From: Megaleporinus macrocephalus
Taxonomy: Eukaryota; Chordata; Actinopteri; Characiformes; Anostomidae
Assembly (NCBI GenBank): GCA_021613375.1
Contig: CM038725.1
Coordinates: 9,339,089 to 9,403,088 of the forward strand
Reading direction: 5' to 3'
DNA: 64,000 bases
Shown one piece after another: positions 46,071 to 56,540 of the stretch (its first letter is position 1; every line of letters starts with the position of its first letter). Made by a program: the position numbers and the translations under genes. Below the pieces are notes generated by a model. The model was given only the letters and a program-made list of their open reading frames with translations, did no database searches and had not been told where the DNA came from.

Positions 46071-49000
46071 TTAAAACACCAGAGAGAATCAAAATAACTC
46101 ACATTTTAAAACCACTTCACTGCTCGTAGATTTGCCTGTGTTGCATCATGGGATTGTCTTAGCGGCTGAGGAAGCGTCAATGCTTCTTTAAAATCAGGTC
46201 TAAATAAGGTTCTTCAGTAGACAGCATGTTTAAGGTATGTAAGAATTGGGACAGTCTACACGTCGGGAGAGCATACTATGATGTAAAATGCTGTCTATGT
46301 AGACACTCACTAGGTTTTGAGACAGACCCTAAATCTCTATCTCGCTCTCTCTCGAGTGCCTCATCCTCCTTAAAGAAACGCAGTTTTACTACAACTCGAT
46401 AAAAACTCGACCATGAAGAGAGGCACTCTCTGTAACTTCCACTTCTTAATAACTTGTTAATTTGTGGTATAAAGAGATGTATGTTACACTCTTTCAGCAG
46501 TAATGTGGTCATACTGTATTTTTTGGGGGGACAGATAAAAATATTTAGTTTTTTTCTTGTTAAGTTCAGAAATGTTGTGCATCCACTTGTTGTTATTATT
46601 ATTGTGACATTTTAGCAGCAAATAAAACAGAAAACTTTGTGTTGGCCCAAAAATCGGCAGCACGTATCGGCCATCGGCTGACGCTGACCTCTAAACATCA
46701 GCATCATCTGTAGAAAAACCCATATTGGTCGATCTCTATTAGGAACCCTAGTTCTAAGCTGATTTGCTCTATTAGAAATGCTGCTATTGCACCCTAAAAA
46801 CATAAATGTTCCACCTAATCCTCTTAATTATGAGGTTGTTAAGAAGCTATGACGATTGTTGCATGCAAACTACCACTGCTGTGCACTGAAATGACTTTAA
46901 AAGAAATGACTTAAGTTTAGCTGTTGCAAGGTAGCGGCTGCAGAAATGCTAATCCCTTTCATGTTGCAGGTGTCTGGGATTGGAAAGGTGACTGAAAAGA
47001 TGCTTTCTGCTCTGGACATTATCAGCTGTGCCCAACTTGGCCAGCAGATGGCAGTCCTTTCTTTGCTCTTCTCTGAAACATCCTTGCACCACTTCCTCCA
47101 AATCTCACTTGGGCTCGGGTCTACATGCATAGAAAGGTGTGTAGCACTGACTTAGTTGATCTGTTTGAGTGACATTAGTTCAGTTAGTATTAACAAATGC
47201 TTAAATTAACTCATTTTTCCTTTCGTTATTTCTTTTCATAATTAACAGTCAATGGTTTTGTTAGAAAGAGTTTGAAATAATGTATGAATAGATTTAGAAA
47301 ATGAAGAGAGTGACTTGAGTTACATGAGTGTAAGTCCTAATGCAAATTCAGGAGTTGGATGCCAGATAATACATTTTAATTTACCTGCAACAAATGCTTA
47401 AGGGGAGGTTAAGCATTAAATACATTTTGGCTCCTCGTTACCTCAAGTCACAGTGTTAAATTTATTACATTAAGCTTTATTTAAGCGTTTATTCAAAATG
47501 TATATAATGTCTTTTTTCCCTCTGCAGGGATTCTGAGAGAAAAAGCATGAGCACAGAAAGGTAATTTCCTCCTTTACAGTCTATGTCCAGGAATCCCATT
47601 TCGCTTTGTACTCCCATTTATTTTGTTCTTCTTATTCAGCAGTTCTTATTCAGTTTCCCCAGTTTCCTTATTCCTTTTAACTTTGCCTGATAGAACCATT
47701 ATATACCAAAGCACCTAGAAAAAGAACAGACGTTTAGACAGACAGACAGATACTTTCTTCATTGATCCCAGAGGGAAATTAAAGGCATCCAGTAGCCTGT
47801 GCACAAGGTAAAACAGGACAGTTGTAACAAAAAATAAAAAATAGAATATACAAAATAGAAAAAGTCTCACAGTGTGTATGTGGGAGTGATGACAGTAGTG
47901 CAGTTAACCAGTGTAAACACTGTAGACCACTTTGGTAGTGCAGATACAAAATAAAATATGTAATAAAAAGCAGCAGACTGTATAGACTGTAAACATGATG
48001 TATAATATAATAGTGTAATAATAACAATATAGCCGTTATTATATATAGTTAACAGTATAGTATATATAACCTACAGTTATACTGATAAATCTGTGAAATA
48101 TATATGATACAGTCTGATTGCTGATATAGGGGTCTAGAGTATAACAGTGTCTGATAACTGATATAGAGGGATGGAGTATAACAGTGTCTGATGACTGATA
48201 TAGAGTGAATCTGTCTGTGGAGCAGGACTGGGACAGCACAAGATCTTGGATCAGTTGTAAATGGCTAAAGTTTAAAGAAAAAGTGGAAATGTAGTGACTC
48301 AAAGCTCTTTGACGGATGATTTGACAGAGAATGACCTGTGATTATCTTTTTTATCAGGACGTTTGGGGAAATGAGTGACCCAGAGGAGCAGTATTCTCTG
48401 TGCCGTGAGCTGTGTCATGACTTGGCGGAGGACCTGCAGAAGAATGGCCTTAAGGTACAGCTTTTGAATACAGAAAGCAGAAAGCCCTATATGCTGGATT
48501 TAAAATTGAGAAAAGTACATAGTCTTCACTATGGTCGAGAACTAAGCGTTCAGCATACAATGCCTACCACAAACACACAGAGGGTCCAGCACGTAGCTGC
48601 AAGTATGTAACTTGTGCTGTATGTGCTCCTAAATCTGAGAAGGTAATAAACGCTTCATAATGTTATCTCACTCTACCTGAGACATGGTTTTAGTTGGGAT
48701 TTAGTTATAAGGGTCTTAAAAACATATCTGAGATTATCTTTAGCTGCTGAAGTACTAAAAGAAAGCGAGACCACCAGCAATTTCTAAAATTGAGCACAGC
48801 TCCCGCTCCTGTCGTGATCAGCTTGAGAGTTGTGCTGGGTTTGAAGAGGAAAAATCTGTTCTCGTTTAGGACCAAATGAAATTAGTAAGACACGTACTTT
48901 TGGTCTAGAACTACTGCTAAAAAGAATCGGGTGGTTTAAACATCTTGCTAACTCTGATTAGTTCTTTGGCTTATTTGATCCCACCAAACTTGCATCCAAC

Positions 49001-50985
49001 TAAAGGAATCTCTCTATGGAAAAGACAGACATCATTTTTCTATCACAGGAAATGTAAATAATTGTTAGAAGAGGATTTATTTCTGTCTTCATTTTTATAG
49101 ATTGATATTTTAGCTGAGCTGCCTGCGTGATGATTGGTATATTAGTCAACTTTGACTGTGCAGTAATAGAATACATTCATTTTTTCTTATTCCTTTTCAC
49201 ATGTAGGGCAAAACCGTCACCTTGAAATTGAAGAACGTGAAATTTGAAGTGAAGACCCGAGCGTTCTCGTTGCAGTGCGCTGTCTGCACTGAGGAGGAGA
49301 TTTTTGCTGCTGCCAAGGACCTTCTGAAGACTGAGATTGATAACGTCAGCCCTCAGCCGCTGAGGCTGAGACTAATGGGTATGCATCTTTTTCACTGGCG
49401 TCTTTTTCACTTTGATTAAAACCATGATGATAAACCAACGCAGGATGAATAAAATCTTTCCTGTGCCTCAGGTCTTCAGAGTTGAGGTCATGGTTTTGTG
49501 ATTTCCTATTTTTATTTACTCATCAAGACATGCAGTTCCTCTTTGTACACTTGTTAAAAGCTCATCACACCTCATGCAATTCCATCAAATTTAACACAAT
49601 AGTTTGCCTGAGTCCTTTAAGGCAGGATTGAATTTTTTCCTGTCATTAGGCGCAGTAATAACTCTAGTAATTAACTTCAGTGAGATGGGTATTAGCACAA
49701 TTGTTGAAGGCATTTTTCTGCACCAGTAGACAATCCTGATAACTCTATTAGTCACTGTGAAACAGTGCTTTTCAATGTTAACCACCACTTTATTATTAAC
49801 CTGAAGACTAGGAGTCTAGTTCTTGAGGGTTTTCAGCACTTGTAATGATGCTCCATCTGCTTTTCTTTATGTGTTTGTGTTCCAAAACTGGCTTTTTCAG
49901 TTGTCTGAAAGCTTTCAGTCATCAAAATCCCTTAACCAACTTGTTGCAATTAGTCAAGGATATTGTATTTAAATGCAAGGGGAACATTCCTGTCACTTCT
50001 TTGAGCAAAAGAAGCATCTTAAGGGAGTAGTTTTGCACTTAGTTTAGATGTAGTTGGTCAGCCAAAAGATGTTTGGTGTCAGAGCTGGAAGGGTGATGTA
50101 AGCATTAAGAAAAACTAGGTTTCAGTAGTCGCCCATTTTCATAAAAAAACTTCACCAAAACTTCTCTCAACCCTTTTCTAACCACATCTGTCAATCAATC
50201 TGTTTTAGGACACCGTATGATTTTAATATATAGATTACGTACTATATAAATTAACAGAATTCATCGCTGTAGGCAGCCATGTCCAACCACAGCAAGGGTT
50301 GATCATCACAAAGTAGTAGTAAATTAGGGGACTGATCTTGAGTAAGATAATTCTGAAAGCCAGAAGCTGATTTTAGATCAGCAGGTCTTTCAGTGTTTAA
50401 CACAGTTACCCTCACAGTTCTAATTAGGAAGCAAGATTTGGACTCCATGTCTCGGCTGATTGACCTCATAGTGAATGAGCGTATAACTTCTTCAGGATTC
50501 CCAAATAGCGTTTCCTTACCTTACTACATCTTCTTGATCTTCTCAGATCTGTGTAATATTAAAACTCCCATACAATTAATCTGTACAACATTTAAAATTG
50601 TTGTGTGATGTTACGACAAAGAAGGTATAATAACAGGGTTGAAAAATGCCCAGGTGCAGTTTTACATGCCCATTTACTCTCTATGATTTAGCTCTAGAAT
50701 TAAATGAGCCCATTACCTTTTTTTTTTGGTGGGCTCATAAATAATTTAAGCTCTGCATGCTTGCAGTCTTGATGACACACAGCATGTTTGCTACTTACAG
50801 GTTGCTGTCGAGTTAGTATGTTTTGTGAATTCATTGTTGTGCCCCGTAAATGGTGCCGCAATTCAGTTTTGGCACTGTACAAGCTCTAGCAGATACACAG
50901 CCAAATATAACGACTAATGTTAGATTACTCTAATGTGAATACGTTAGGAATTGTAACCAATTGGATGATTATTTTGTGTGTGTGT

Positions 50986-51042
<57 letters not shown>

Positions 51043-51530
51043 GCGCTATGTATCGGTATCGGCCGATTTTTTATCAAAATATGCGATTGGCCGATATTTC
51101 TCTAATTTAGCCGTTCCCAAGAGCCGACCGATGGCGATAAACAAATGAGCTAAATTTCCAGCTAGCGTTTTGTTGAAGCCCCCTCCGATCAGGTTGCAAT
51201 TCTTATGGTAACCGCTAGGTAGAAACACATACCCTTATATTTTCCACAGACTGACTAAAGCAGCACGGCTCGCGAAACAGTTGCACGTCTGTTACCGTAT
51301 GTGACGCAGACTCATCCAGGACGTTTTGTAAAATTAGTCAAATCAACGTGTCTCGCTGGGGACCAAGACAAATACATATAACACTACTAATCTTATACGA
51401 CCATGTTTTATGACTTGCTTGCTCTAATAACTATATGTAGCCCTGCCGTGGCGTATACCCCGCCCTCGATTGGTATTGGCTATCGGCCGATTGCACTAAG
51501 AGGTGATCGGCAATCAGAATCTGCCTCAAA

Positions 51531-51608
<78 letters not shown>

Positions 51609-51657
51609 TATAGATGGAGCGATCTGATTCTGATTGCCGATCACCTCTTAGTGCGTG

Positions 51658-51735
<78 letters not shown>

Positions 51736-53742
51736 CACGAAGGAAACGCATGGCCATTTTACACTTAATGTATTAAAGGTCACCTTTCCATAAATTAAAT
51801 GTAAACCAGTTAAAAAGACTAAAAGTTTATGCTCCGACTGGACTTTTACAGGCACAAATGACACGTAGCATGTTGGAATTTGGAATTGGCCTGCTTTGCC
51901 TTCCTTTTTTGGCAAATGTAGAATTTGTATTTGAAGCTATAAACAGTGTTCATATGTCAGTTCTGTACTGAACTCATTATTCTACTATACAAATATTAAT
52001 GCAGTTTATTCTGTGTCATATTTACGTCACACAAAAGTTATCTTTGCTTTGTTCCGTCTTGTTTTTGACAGGTGTTCGGGTGTCAAGTTTCATCAGCACT
52101 GACGAAAAAAAGCCTCAGCAAAAGAGCATTGTGGGTTTTCTGAAGATCGCATCGGAATCCAGCAGTTCAGCAAGACCACCCAGAGTGTTTTTCAAACCTG
52201 AAGTCGGCAGTGTGTCTGAGTGTAGCGTCAGTCCTCTGAAGCAACAGTCTGCCGCCACTGTAGGAGAGATACCCAGGCCTGTTATTAAGTGGGTGAACAA
52301 ATCTGAGAGTGCTAGTAGACCTCAGCTACAGACCTTTTTCCAAAAGGCCCTGTCAAAGAGGTTGCAACAACAATCTGAGCAAGCAACCTGTCAATCTACA
52401 GAGAGGACATGTGCAGCCACAGACTCAACAGTACCTGCTGCATGCTCCTCAGGAACATGTGCAGAAAAGGACAAACCAGACACAAGCTTGTCTACACCAA
52501 ACATGACCTCACATACAGGAGAATGCGAGAACATGCCATCATTACCAAAAACGCAGTCTTCAAGTATGCAACAGTGTCTCACCTGCCCTGTGTGCTTCAA
52601 TGAAATGAAAACCACTGACCTCAGAGTGTTTAATCAACATATAGATGAGTGTCTTAAGGGCAGTGCAGTGGACAATGGGAGCACATCCATGGATGTAGGT
52701 CCTGATGTGCATCATGCTAAAGCTGTAGATTCAAGTTCAGGAAACAATACCTCCTTGGATAATTTAAACAAAGGTCTCTTAACAGTCGCAGATAGGGAGC
52801 ATTGTGGTTCCTCAAATGCTGCCGCAACCACGTTAGTATCTGAAGATGATGGACATCCAAATTATCCGACATCGTTTTTTAAACACTTTGCAAATGTGAA
52901 CGAAAGCCGTCCTCTTGTGCCTGATGAAACGGTTTCTGTGACTGATTTGGGATCTGTAGCCTTAAAACAGACTTCTGGGCTTGTTGAAGTTGTAATTAAG
53001 GAAGTGAATATGAAGGTCTCCACTTTGACCTGTCCAGTATGCAATCAAGCTCAGGATACAGATGACCTCAGTGTCTTCAACCGTCATGTGGACATGTGCC
53101 TAAATCAGGAAGTGCTGCTAGAGTTCAGAGAAGCAGTTCCCCAATGTGGTCAGTCGAATGCAGAATTGCTGGGGAAGGCCAAAGGTCAGTATTTTGTTTG
53201 AAAGTTAATTTAGTTAGATCTATATCGATTTCTGAGGGACAGTTTTTAACCCAAGTTGATTTCCACAAACAGACAAAAAATTTGGCAGTCTAAAATCTTC
53301 AGTGTGTTGTCACATACTAAGTACTTAAATGAATTTCATCCACTGCCCAGTGCCTTATATTGTCAGTGGGTTCTACTGCTGTTCTGCGTGTAGAAGAATT
53401 TGTTTCTTGGAAAATGGTTCTCCATAGTAAAATTCTACAGATACAGCTGATAAATTAGGCTGAAAAATGCTAGAGTGCTCATTTAGCTTACTGTTGCGTT
53501 TACATTATAAATGTACTGCCCTTTCTTGCCCTAACTGGATATTTTTGGGTATTTTGCAGATAATGAGAGAGCGTCCAACACAAGAAGGAAAAGCAAAAGG
53601 TCAGATTCCTTTACTGAAGTAATGTGCAAACCCTGCATATATTAGGGCTGTGTATTGGCAAGAACCTGGCGATACAATACGTATAGCGATACAGCGGTAA
53701 CCATTCAATATATTGTGATATATTGCGATATTGCAAACAAAA

Positions 53743-53822
<80 letters not shown>

Positions 53823-55552
53823 GTTTTTGTTTTTGTTTTTTTTTTTTGTTTGTTTGTTTTTTTTTTTTGTTTTAATCCTACTATTAAAACACACCACTAT
53901 ATAAACAGGTTTGCCAATGCTTACAATAGTACTGCCCCCTGTGTGCTGCTTGTTAATGTTGGAGTGGAACTTAAAATGGATTACAACACTGCCATCTAGT
54001 GGTGATAGGTGTAAACACAACACACAATGATTTAATTATATTATTATTATATTCAGTATTTCTACATTTTCCTACACCCCTAGTTTATATATGGGTTTTG
54101 TCTTTTGTCTGTTTGAAGCAAAGTAATGAAAATCTGAACATGTTTCTGTACAGAACATATAATCTGAATTTAAAATGTCTTTGCATTGCTCCAAATTGTT
54201 GCTGCATTGATATGTATTGATAAACATTTTCACTGGTTTTGAGTCTTAAATGGCAATTAGCATGGTCTCTTACATTATATTTGGCAGATAATGTCTAATT
54301 TATATAAATGTAATATAAATATGTAAGCTTATTAGAAGAATGTTTACATACATATATGCTTGAGGAGCCAAAATATTCATCTTACATGCCTCCATGTGCT
54401 GCCAGTGCAGCTCCAACCCTAGATTTTCTGGCACCATGGTGTTAGCAGTAGCGCCATCATGAACTGTACTTATTGTTCCAGCACATTCCATGATCAGATT
54501 AAGGTCTTGGAAATTTGGAAGTCCTGGCAAAACCTTGAACTCTTTGTTTTGTTCCTCAAACCATTCCAGAACAATGGCCAATATTCATGAAGCTTCTAGG
54601 ATCTGTTCCTGTTAGTAAAGTTGTGGTAAATATCAGAGGAATCTGATCCTAGATCAGCACTTCTACTCTGAGAAGCTTCATAAATACAGGCCAATGTGTA
54701 CAGTCTGGTAGGGTGCATTGTCCTGCTGAATGAAACAACTGCTACTGGTGAATACCATTGCTGTGAGCCTGATTTGCAGTGATGTTTAGTTAGGTGACAT
54801 GTAGCCACATAAATACTTGCCCAGAGAGTTTCCCAGCAAACCAATGCCCAGAGCATCACTTTCCCTCTACAACATCATCCTCCCACAGCGCATCCTGGTG
54901 CCATCACTGTCTCCAGGTAAACAATGCACCCTGCCATCCATGTGGGGTAAAAGAAAATGGGACTAATCGGACCAGGCAACCTTGTTTTAGCCCTTCAAGG
55001 TTTAATACTGATGCTTGCGTGCCCCAGTTGTCGGCCCATAATGATTAGACCCTTGTTAAAGTTATGAAGAGATAATTTATTTGCTTTATCTTTGAGTGGT
55101 CAATGTTTTGGCTCTTGTATAATATAATATAATATAATATAATATAATATAATATAATATAATATAATAATAATTATATTGTATAATATTTTTTTAAAAA
55201 TTTAGTTTAACAATTACATTTCATGCAACTAGGTTTTGAAATTGACTAACACTGGTAGTTTAGATAAAGGTGTATGTTATAAATTACAGTAGCTCATCAC
55301 ATTTAGTGACACCAGTATACAGATATAAGATATACGCCTGTAAGAGAAGCTTTGGAATTGGCTTCTAATTGAATCTTTGATATGTTTTTGTTATGCGGGT
55401 AATGCTATACTATTAATATGTATGTATATATGTTCTGGTTTACCTACAGGCGAGGATCATCACCAAATCCTCCTTCAAAGAAGACCAAAGCCATTAGCAC
55501 AAAACACACCATTGACAAATTCTTCAAGGGCACCGGCAGCCATAAATTCTGA
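40540..55552 (+). CDS. polk: DNA polymerase kappa (Y-family translesion polymerase)
   Basis: Fourteen coding exons: 40540-40686, 42505-42624, 43233-43385, 44308-44439, 44530-44680, 45449-45646, 45741-45865, 46970-47136, 47528-47560, 48358-48454, 49207-49378, 52072-53184, 53560-53599, 55450-55552. All junctions are GT-AG and phases agree; total 916 residues (human about 870). The enzyme bypasses bulky lesions such as minor-groove guanine adducts in the nucleus and extends mismatched primers. Visible marks: N-clasp (residues 1-100), [13 protein letters not shown] with metal-binding Asp111 and steric-gate Tyr116, SLDEAY with Asp202/Glu203, the thumb helix-hairpin-helix SGIGKVT, a little finger ending about residue 498, two C2HC (UBZ4-type) ubiquitin-binding fingers (Cys670/673-His688-Cys692; Cys819/822-His837-Cys841) and a C-terminal PIP box KHTIDKFF. 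The start is in good context (A at -3, G at +4). No frameshift: intact gene. Confidence 0.97.
40687..42504. other. polk intron 2: 17-bp tandem repeat and repeat debris
   Basis: 41399-41500 is six copies of CTCGCTTTATTGTCCGA with variants. 41640-41790 matches the dispersed repeat at 3275. 42025-42060 ('ggctgggttgggaacctgtg') resembles a hAT terminus. No exon seen. Confidence 0.6.
42505..42624 (+). CDS. polk: polk exon 3: N-clasp helix
   Basis: Residues 50-89 ([20 protein letters not shown]...), strongly helical and basic. Acceptor GTGTTGCAG, donor GAG|GTAATT, phase 0 at both ends. Confidence 0.95.
42730..43205 (-). mobile_element. LINE 3' fragment in polk intron 3
   Basis: On the - strand, 43170-43020 reads like the reverse-transcriptase C-terminus of fish LINEs ([20 protein letters not shown] then SFFPRAVTL). 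The end near 42730 has GATTCTGATTCTCA, the usual type of LINE tail. Degenerate. Confidence 0.6.
43233..43385 (+). CDS. polk: polk exon 4: first catalytic motif
   Basis: Residues 90-140. Contains [18 protein letters not shown] with Asp111 (metal A ligand) and Tyr116 (steric gate against ribonucleotides), then the conserved [11 protein letters not shown]. Acceptor CTTATAG, donor CTG|GTGAGT. Confidence 0.97.
44308..44439 (+). CDS. polk: polk exon 5: fingers subdomain
   Basis: Residues 141-184 with [19 protein letters not shown], the nucleotide-binding Y-family motif (Tyr and Arg contacting the incoming triphosphate). Donor CAG|GTAATG. Confidence 0.97.
44530..44680 (+). CDS. polk: polk exon 6: second catalytic motif
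   Basis: Residues 185-234 plus one base. [12 protein letters not shown] carries Asp202 and Glu203, the other two metal ligands, followed by the kappa-typical [14 protein letters not shown]. Donor CAG|GTATCG, phase 1. Confidence 0.97.
44816..45400. repeat. repeat-derived part of polk intron 6
   Basis: Starts 'tagggctggggcgaagcatg', a hAT-like terminus. 45325-45380 ('catttgtgcctctaaaagtc', 'cagtcggagt') occurs inverted at 51815-51872. No exon found despite an open frame at 44810-45019. Confidence 0.45.
45449..45646 (+). CDS. polk: polk exon 7: acidic insert and thumb start
   Basis: Residues 235-300 and a split codon. The first half is an acidic, poorly conserved kappa insert ([20 protein letters not shown]). 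The second, [20 protein letters not shown] followed by TSLTASAG, is highly conserved palm/thumb sequence. Phase 1 at both ends. Confidence 0.95.
45741..45865 (+). CDS. polk: polk exon 8: palm
   Basis: Residues 301-342: the 'ASAGIAPN' continuation with [15 protein letters not shown], then [12 protein letters not shown]. The donor AAG|GTTCAT is weak, but the next exon resumes in phase with the family-conserved VSGIGKV, so the junction is secure. Confidence 0.95.
45955..46738. mobile_element. non-autonomous hAT element in polk intron 8
   Basis: Perfect 8-bp target duplications TTAGGAAC (45947-45954 and 46739-46746). Terminal inverted repeats start TAGAGATCAAC on the left and TAGAGATCGAC on the right. 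Length 784 bp, with a (TC)n/(CA)n run at 46018-46070 inside and no transposase frame. Confidence 0.88.
46970..47136 (+). CDS. polk: polk exon 9: thumb helix-hairpin-helix
   Basis: Residues 343-397 plus two bases. [17 protein letters not shown] is the DNA-binding hairpin; [20 protein letters not shown] is also conserved. Donor AAG|GTGTGT, phase 2. Confidence 0.96.
47528..47560 (+). CDS. polk: polk exon 10: 33-nt micro-exon
   Basis: Eleven codons' worth, phase 2 to phase 2, encoding [11 protein letters not shown], the link between thumb and little finger. Acceptor CTCTGCAG, donor AAG|GTAATT. Too short to be found by open-frame scanning; placed by phase and by the conserved ERKSMS. Confidence 0.93.
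47735..48290 (-). mobile_element. LINE 3' UTR fragment in polk intron 10
   Basis: Read on the - strand it ends 'aatttccctctgggatcaat' followed by 'gaagaaagtatctgtctgtc', the characteristic tail of fish Rex/L2-type LINEs with a TCTG-type repeat. Two ~45-bp repeats with 'gtctgat.actgatatag' lie at its other end. Confidence 0.6.
48358..48454 (+). CDS. polk: polk exon 11: little finger start
   Basis: Residues 409-441: [19 protein letters not shown] then [14 protein letters not shown]. Acceptor TTATCAG, donor AAG|GTACAG. Confidence 0.95.
48455..49206. other. polk intron 11, nothing further seen
   Basis: No exon or recognisable repeat. Confidence 0.4.
49207..49378 (+). CDS. polk: polk exon 12: little finger (PAD)
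   Basis: Residues 442-498: [19 protein letters not shown], beta strands of the polymerase-associated domain, ending in PLRLRLMG. Donor ATGG|GTATGC, phase 1. Confidence 0.96.
50986..51041. repeat. (GATA)n microsatellite, polk intron 12
   Basis: About 13 GATA units, adjoining a probable hAT-like segment (51042-51490) that begins and ends with ATCGGCCGAT-type palindromes. Confidence 0.9.
51042..51490. mobile_element. probable hAT-like segment, polk intron 12
   Basis: 'atgtatcggtatcggccgat' at the left and 'attggtattggctatcggcc' at the right are inverted relatives, as in TIRs of elements with GCCGAT-rich ends. No target duplication and no transposase were found. Confidence 0.4.
51493..51654. 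repeat. perfect 29-bp inverted repeats around (AT)n
   Basis: Arms 51493-51521 and 51626-51654 are exact reverse complements (left arm starts GCACTAAGAGGTGATCGG). They flank ~104 bp that is mostly AT dinucleotides, so the whole can fold as a hairpin or cruciform. Confidence 0.9.
51654..51739. repeat. 86-bp palindrome, CGTGGTTTT-(AT)n-AAAACCACG
   Basis: Nine-base arms plus a self-complementary AT run of ~68 bp; directly abuts the preceding inverted repeat. Confidence 0.9.
52072..53184 (+). CDS. polk: polk exon 13: regulatory C-terminal region
   Basis: Residues 499-869, one long exon as in other vertebrates. After VRVSSF comes a PIP-like motif QKSIVGFL (515-522), then an FF motif [12 protein letters not shown] (FF at 587-588) that could be a REV1-interacting or second PIP-like motif. 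The two UBZ fingers follow, [19 protein letters not shown]... and [19 protein letters not shown].... Sequence between motifs is Ser/Thr-rich and presumably disordered. Donor AAAG|GTCAGT. Confidence 0.96.
53560..53599 (+). CDS. polk: polk exon 14: basic micro-exon
   Basis: Forty bases encoding [13 protein letters not shown], the start of a basic, NLS-like stretch completed by exon 15. Acceptor TTTTGCAG, donor AAAAG|GTCAGA. Confidence 0.88.
53743..53876. repeat. (AT)n followed by poly(T)/(TTTG) tract, polk intron 14
   Basis: About 32 AT units and then 70 bases of T with G interruptions; open frames here are artefacts. Confidence 0.95.
54350..54990 (-). mobile_element. DNA-transposon remnant, polk intron 14
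   Basis: On the - strand 54580-54480 translates to [20 protein letters not shown] then NFQDLNLI, matching the Tc1-type DDE end (family form: PDLNPIEHLWD). Upstream parts ('gcaccctgccatccatgtgg', 'actaatcggaccaggcaacc') resemble a common fish transposon of another kind. Decayed; boundaries uncertain. Confidence 0.5.
55119..55168. repeat. (AATAT)n microsatellite, polk intron 14
   Basis: Ten units of a 5-bp repeat. Confidence 0.95.
55450..55552 (+). CDS. polk: polk exon 15: NLS and PIP box
   Basis: Residues 883-916: [14 protein letters not shown], basic, then [16 protein letters not shown]. Ile904 and Phe907/908 fit the PCNA-interacting pattern. The stop is TGA. Confidence 0.95.
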
Positions 55553-56540
55553 TAGGACTTATCTGATACTGCTCCAACTCCAGACCAAGCAGCACAACTC
55601 TTAATGAAGTAATGTATAGAAAAGAAAATAATATACTGACGAATTTCTACTTTTGGGAAAAAAAAGGCTTTTTAGATAGTATGGATCTGCTACTGGAGAT
55701 TGTGTGCGTATTTAATTGACCCAAAGGAAAAGAACCTGCAGTTTTTCACAGTGTACGTAATTGAAATTGAACATAGAGGTTGTTGTGAATAAGGCATTTT
55801 TATTCCTCTGCTGGAGGAACATAATAATGCTTTCTTATCATTTTATGTTATTGAAATTATAGACACATAAAGCACTTTACAGACCTTACGCATTAGTATC
55901 TACACCCTAATGAGAAATAAATATTCTATTTATTGGTGTTCACGGACCAGTAGCCTGGTAAAAGACATTCTGAATCTTGCGACGTTTCACTTTGTTTTGC
56001 TTCAGTGCTTCCATCTGGCATTCTCCCAGTAACAATTTCTCCTGCCCCCTTTCTTTTCCTTTTTTTTATAGCCACATTCTGGGAAGCGCCACCTATACTA
56101 ACAATAAAGCGTGCACAAACATGGGGAAATCAAAGAGCAAGCCGTAAAAGGTGGCTCTCGTCATTTACAGCTGAACTCGGAACAGTCAGTTGAGAAGAAC
56201 GTGTATTTGCTTTGAAGGCTTTTCTCAGTTCGATTGTTTCACTTTTATTGACTGGATTTCAGACGGTGCTGATTGATCTTGGTTGAAATCCTATTCAAGA
56301 CAGCTTTTATTCAGTGCACATTGGTTACACTTTATATGCAAATGGTGTGTTACTGGGACAGTGCCAGACTGAGAATGACTGCCAATACAGAGAGATGGCC
56401 AGGACCTGATTTCATTGTACCGCAATCACTGTTTCATGGCAGAGAGAGTGTTATTGAGTGATTCTACAATTGAGCTGGCAATTAGTCTTTGCAGCTTCTT
56501 AAAAAAAATAAATAAATAAACTTTCGTTTTCATAACTTAC
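55553..56540. other. polk 3' UTR and intergenic DNA
   Basis: Contains the polk 3' UTR to about 55.94 kb, then unremarkable sequence with no gene. Confidence 0.5.
55916..55921 (+). terminator. polk: polk poly(A) signal
   Basis: AATAAA 364 bp after the stop, followed by 'tattggtgttca', a GU-rich downstream element. Confidence 0.7.

Noticed and set aside
52862..53044. Antisense frames within polk exon 13
   Set aside because: Shadows of a 1.1-kb coding exon.
53185..53201. polk ending at an in-frame stop just after exon 13 (GQYFV)
   Set aside because: This is intron read-through; a GTCAGT donor there, two further in-phase exons and the C-terminal PIP box show that the protein continues.
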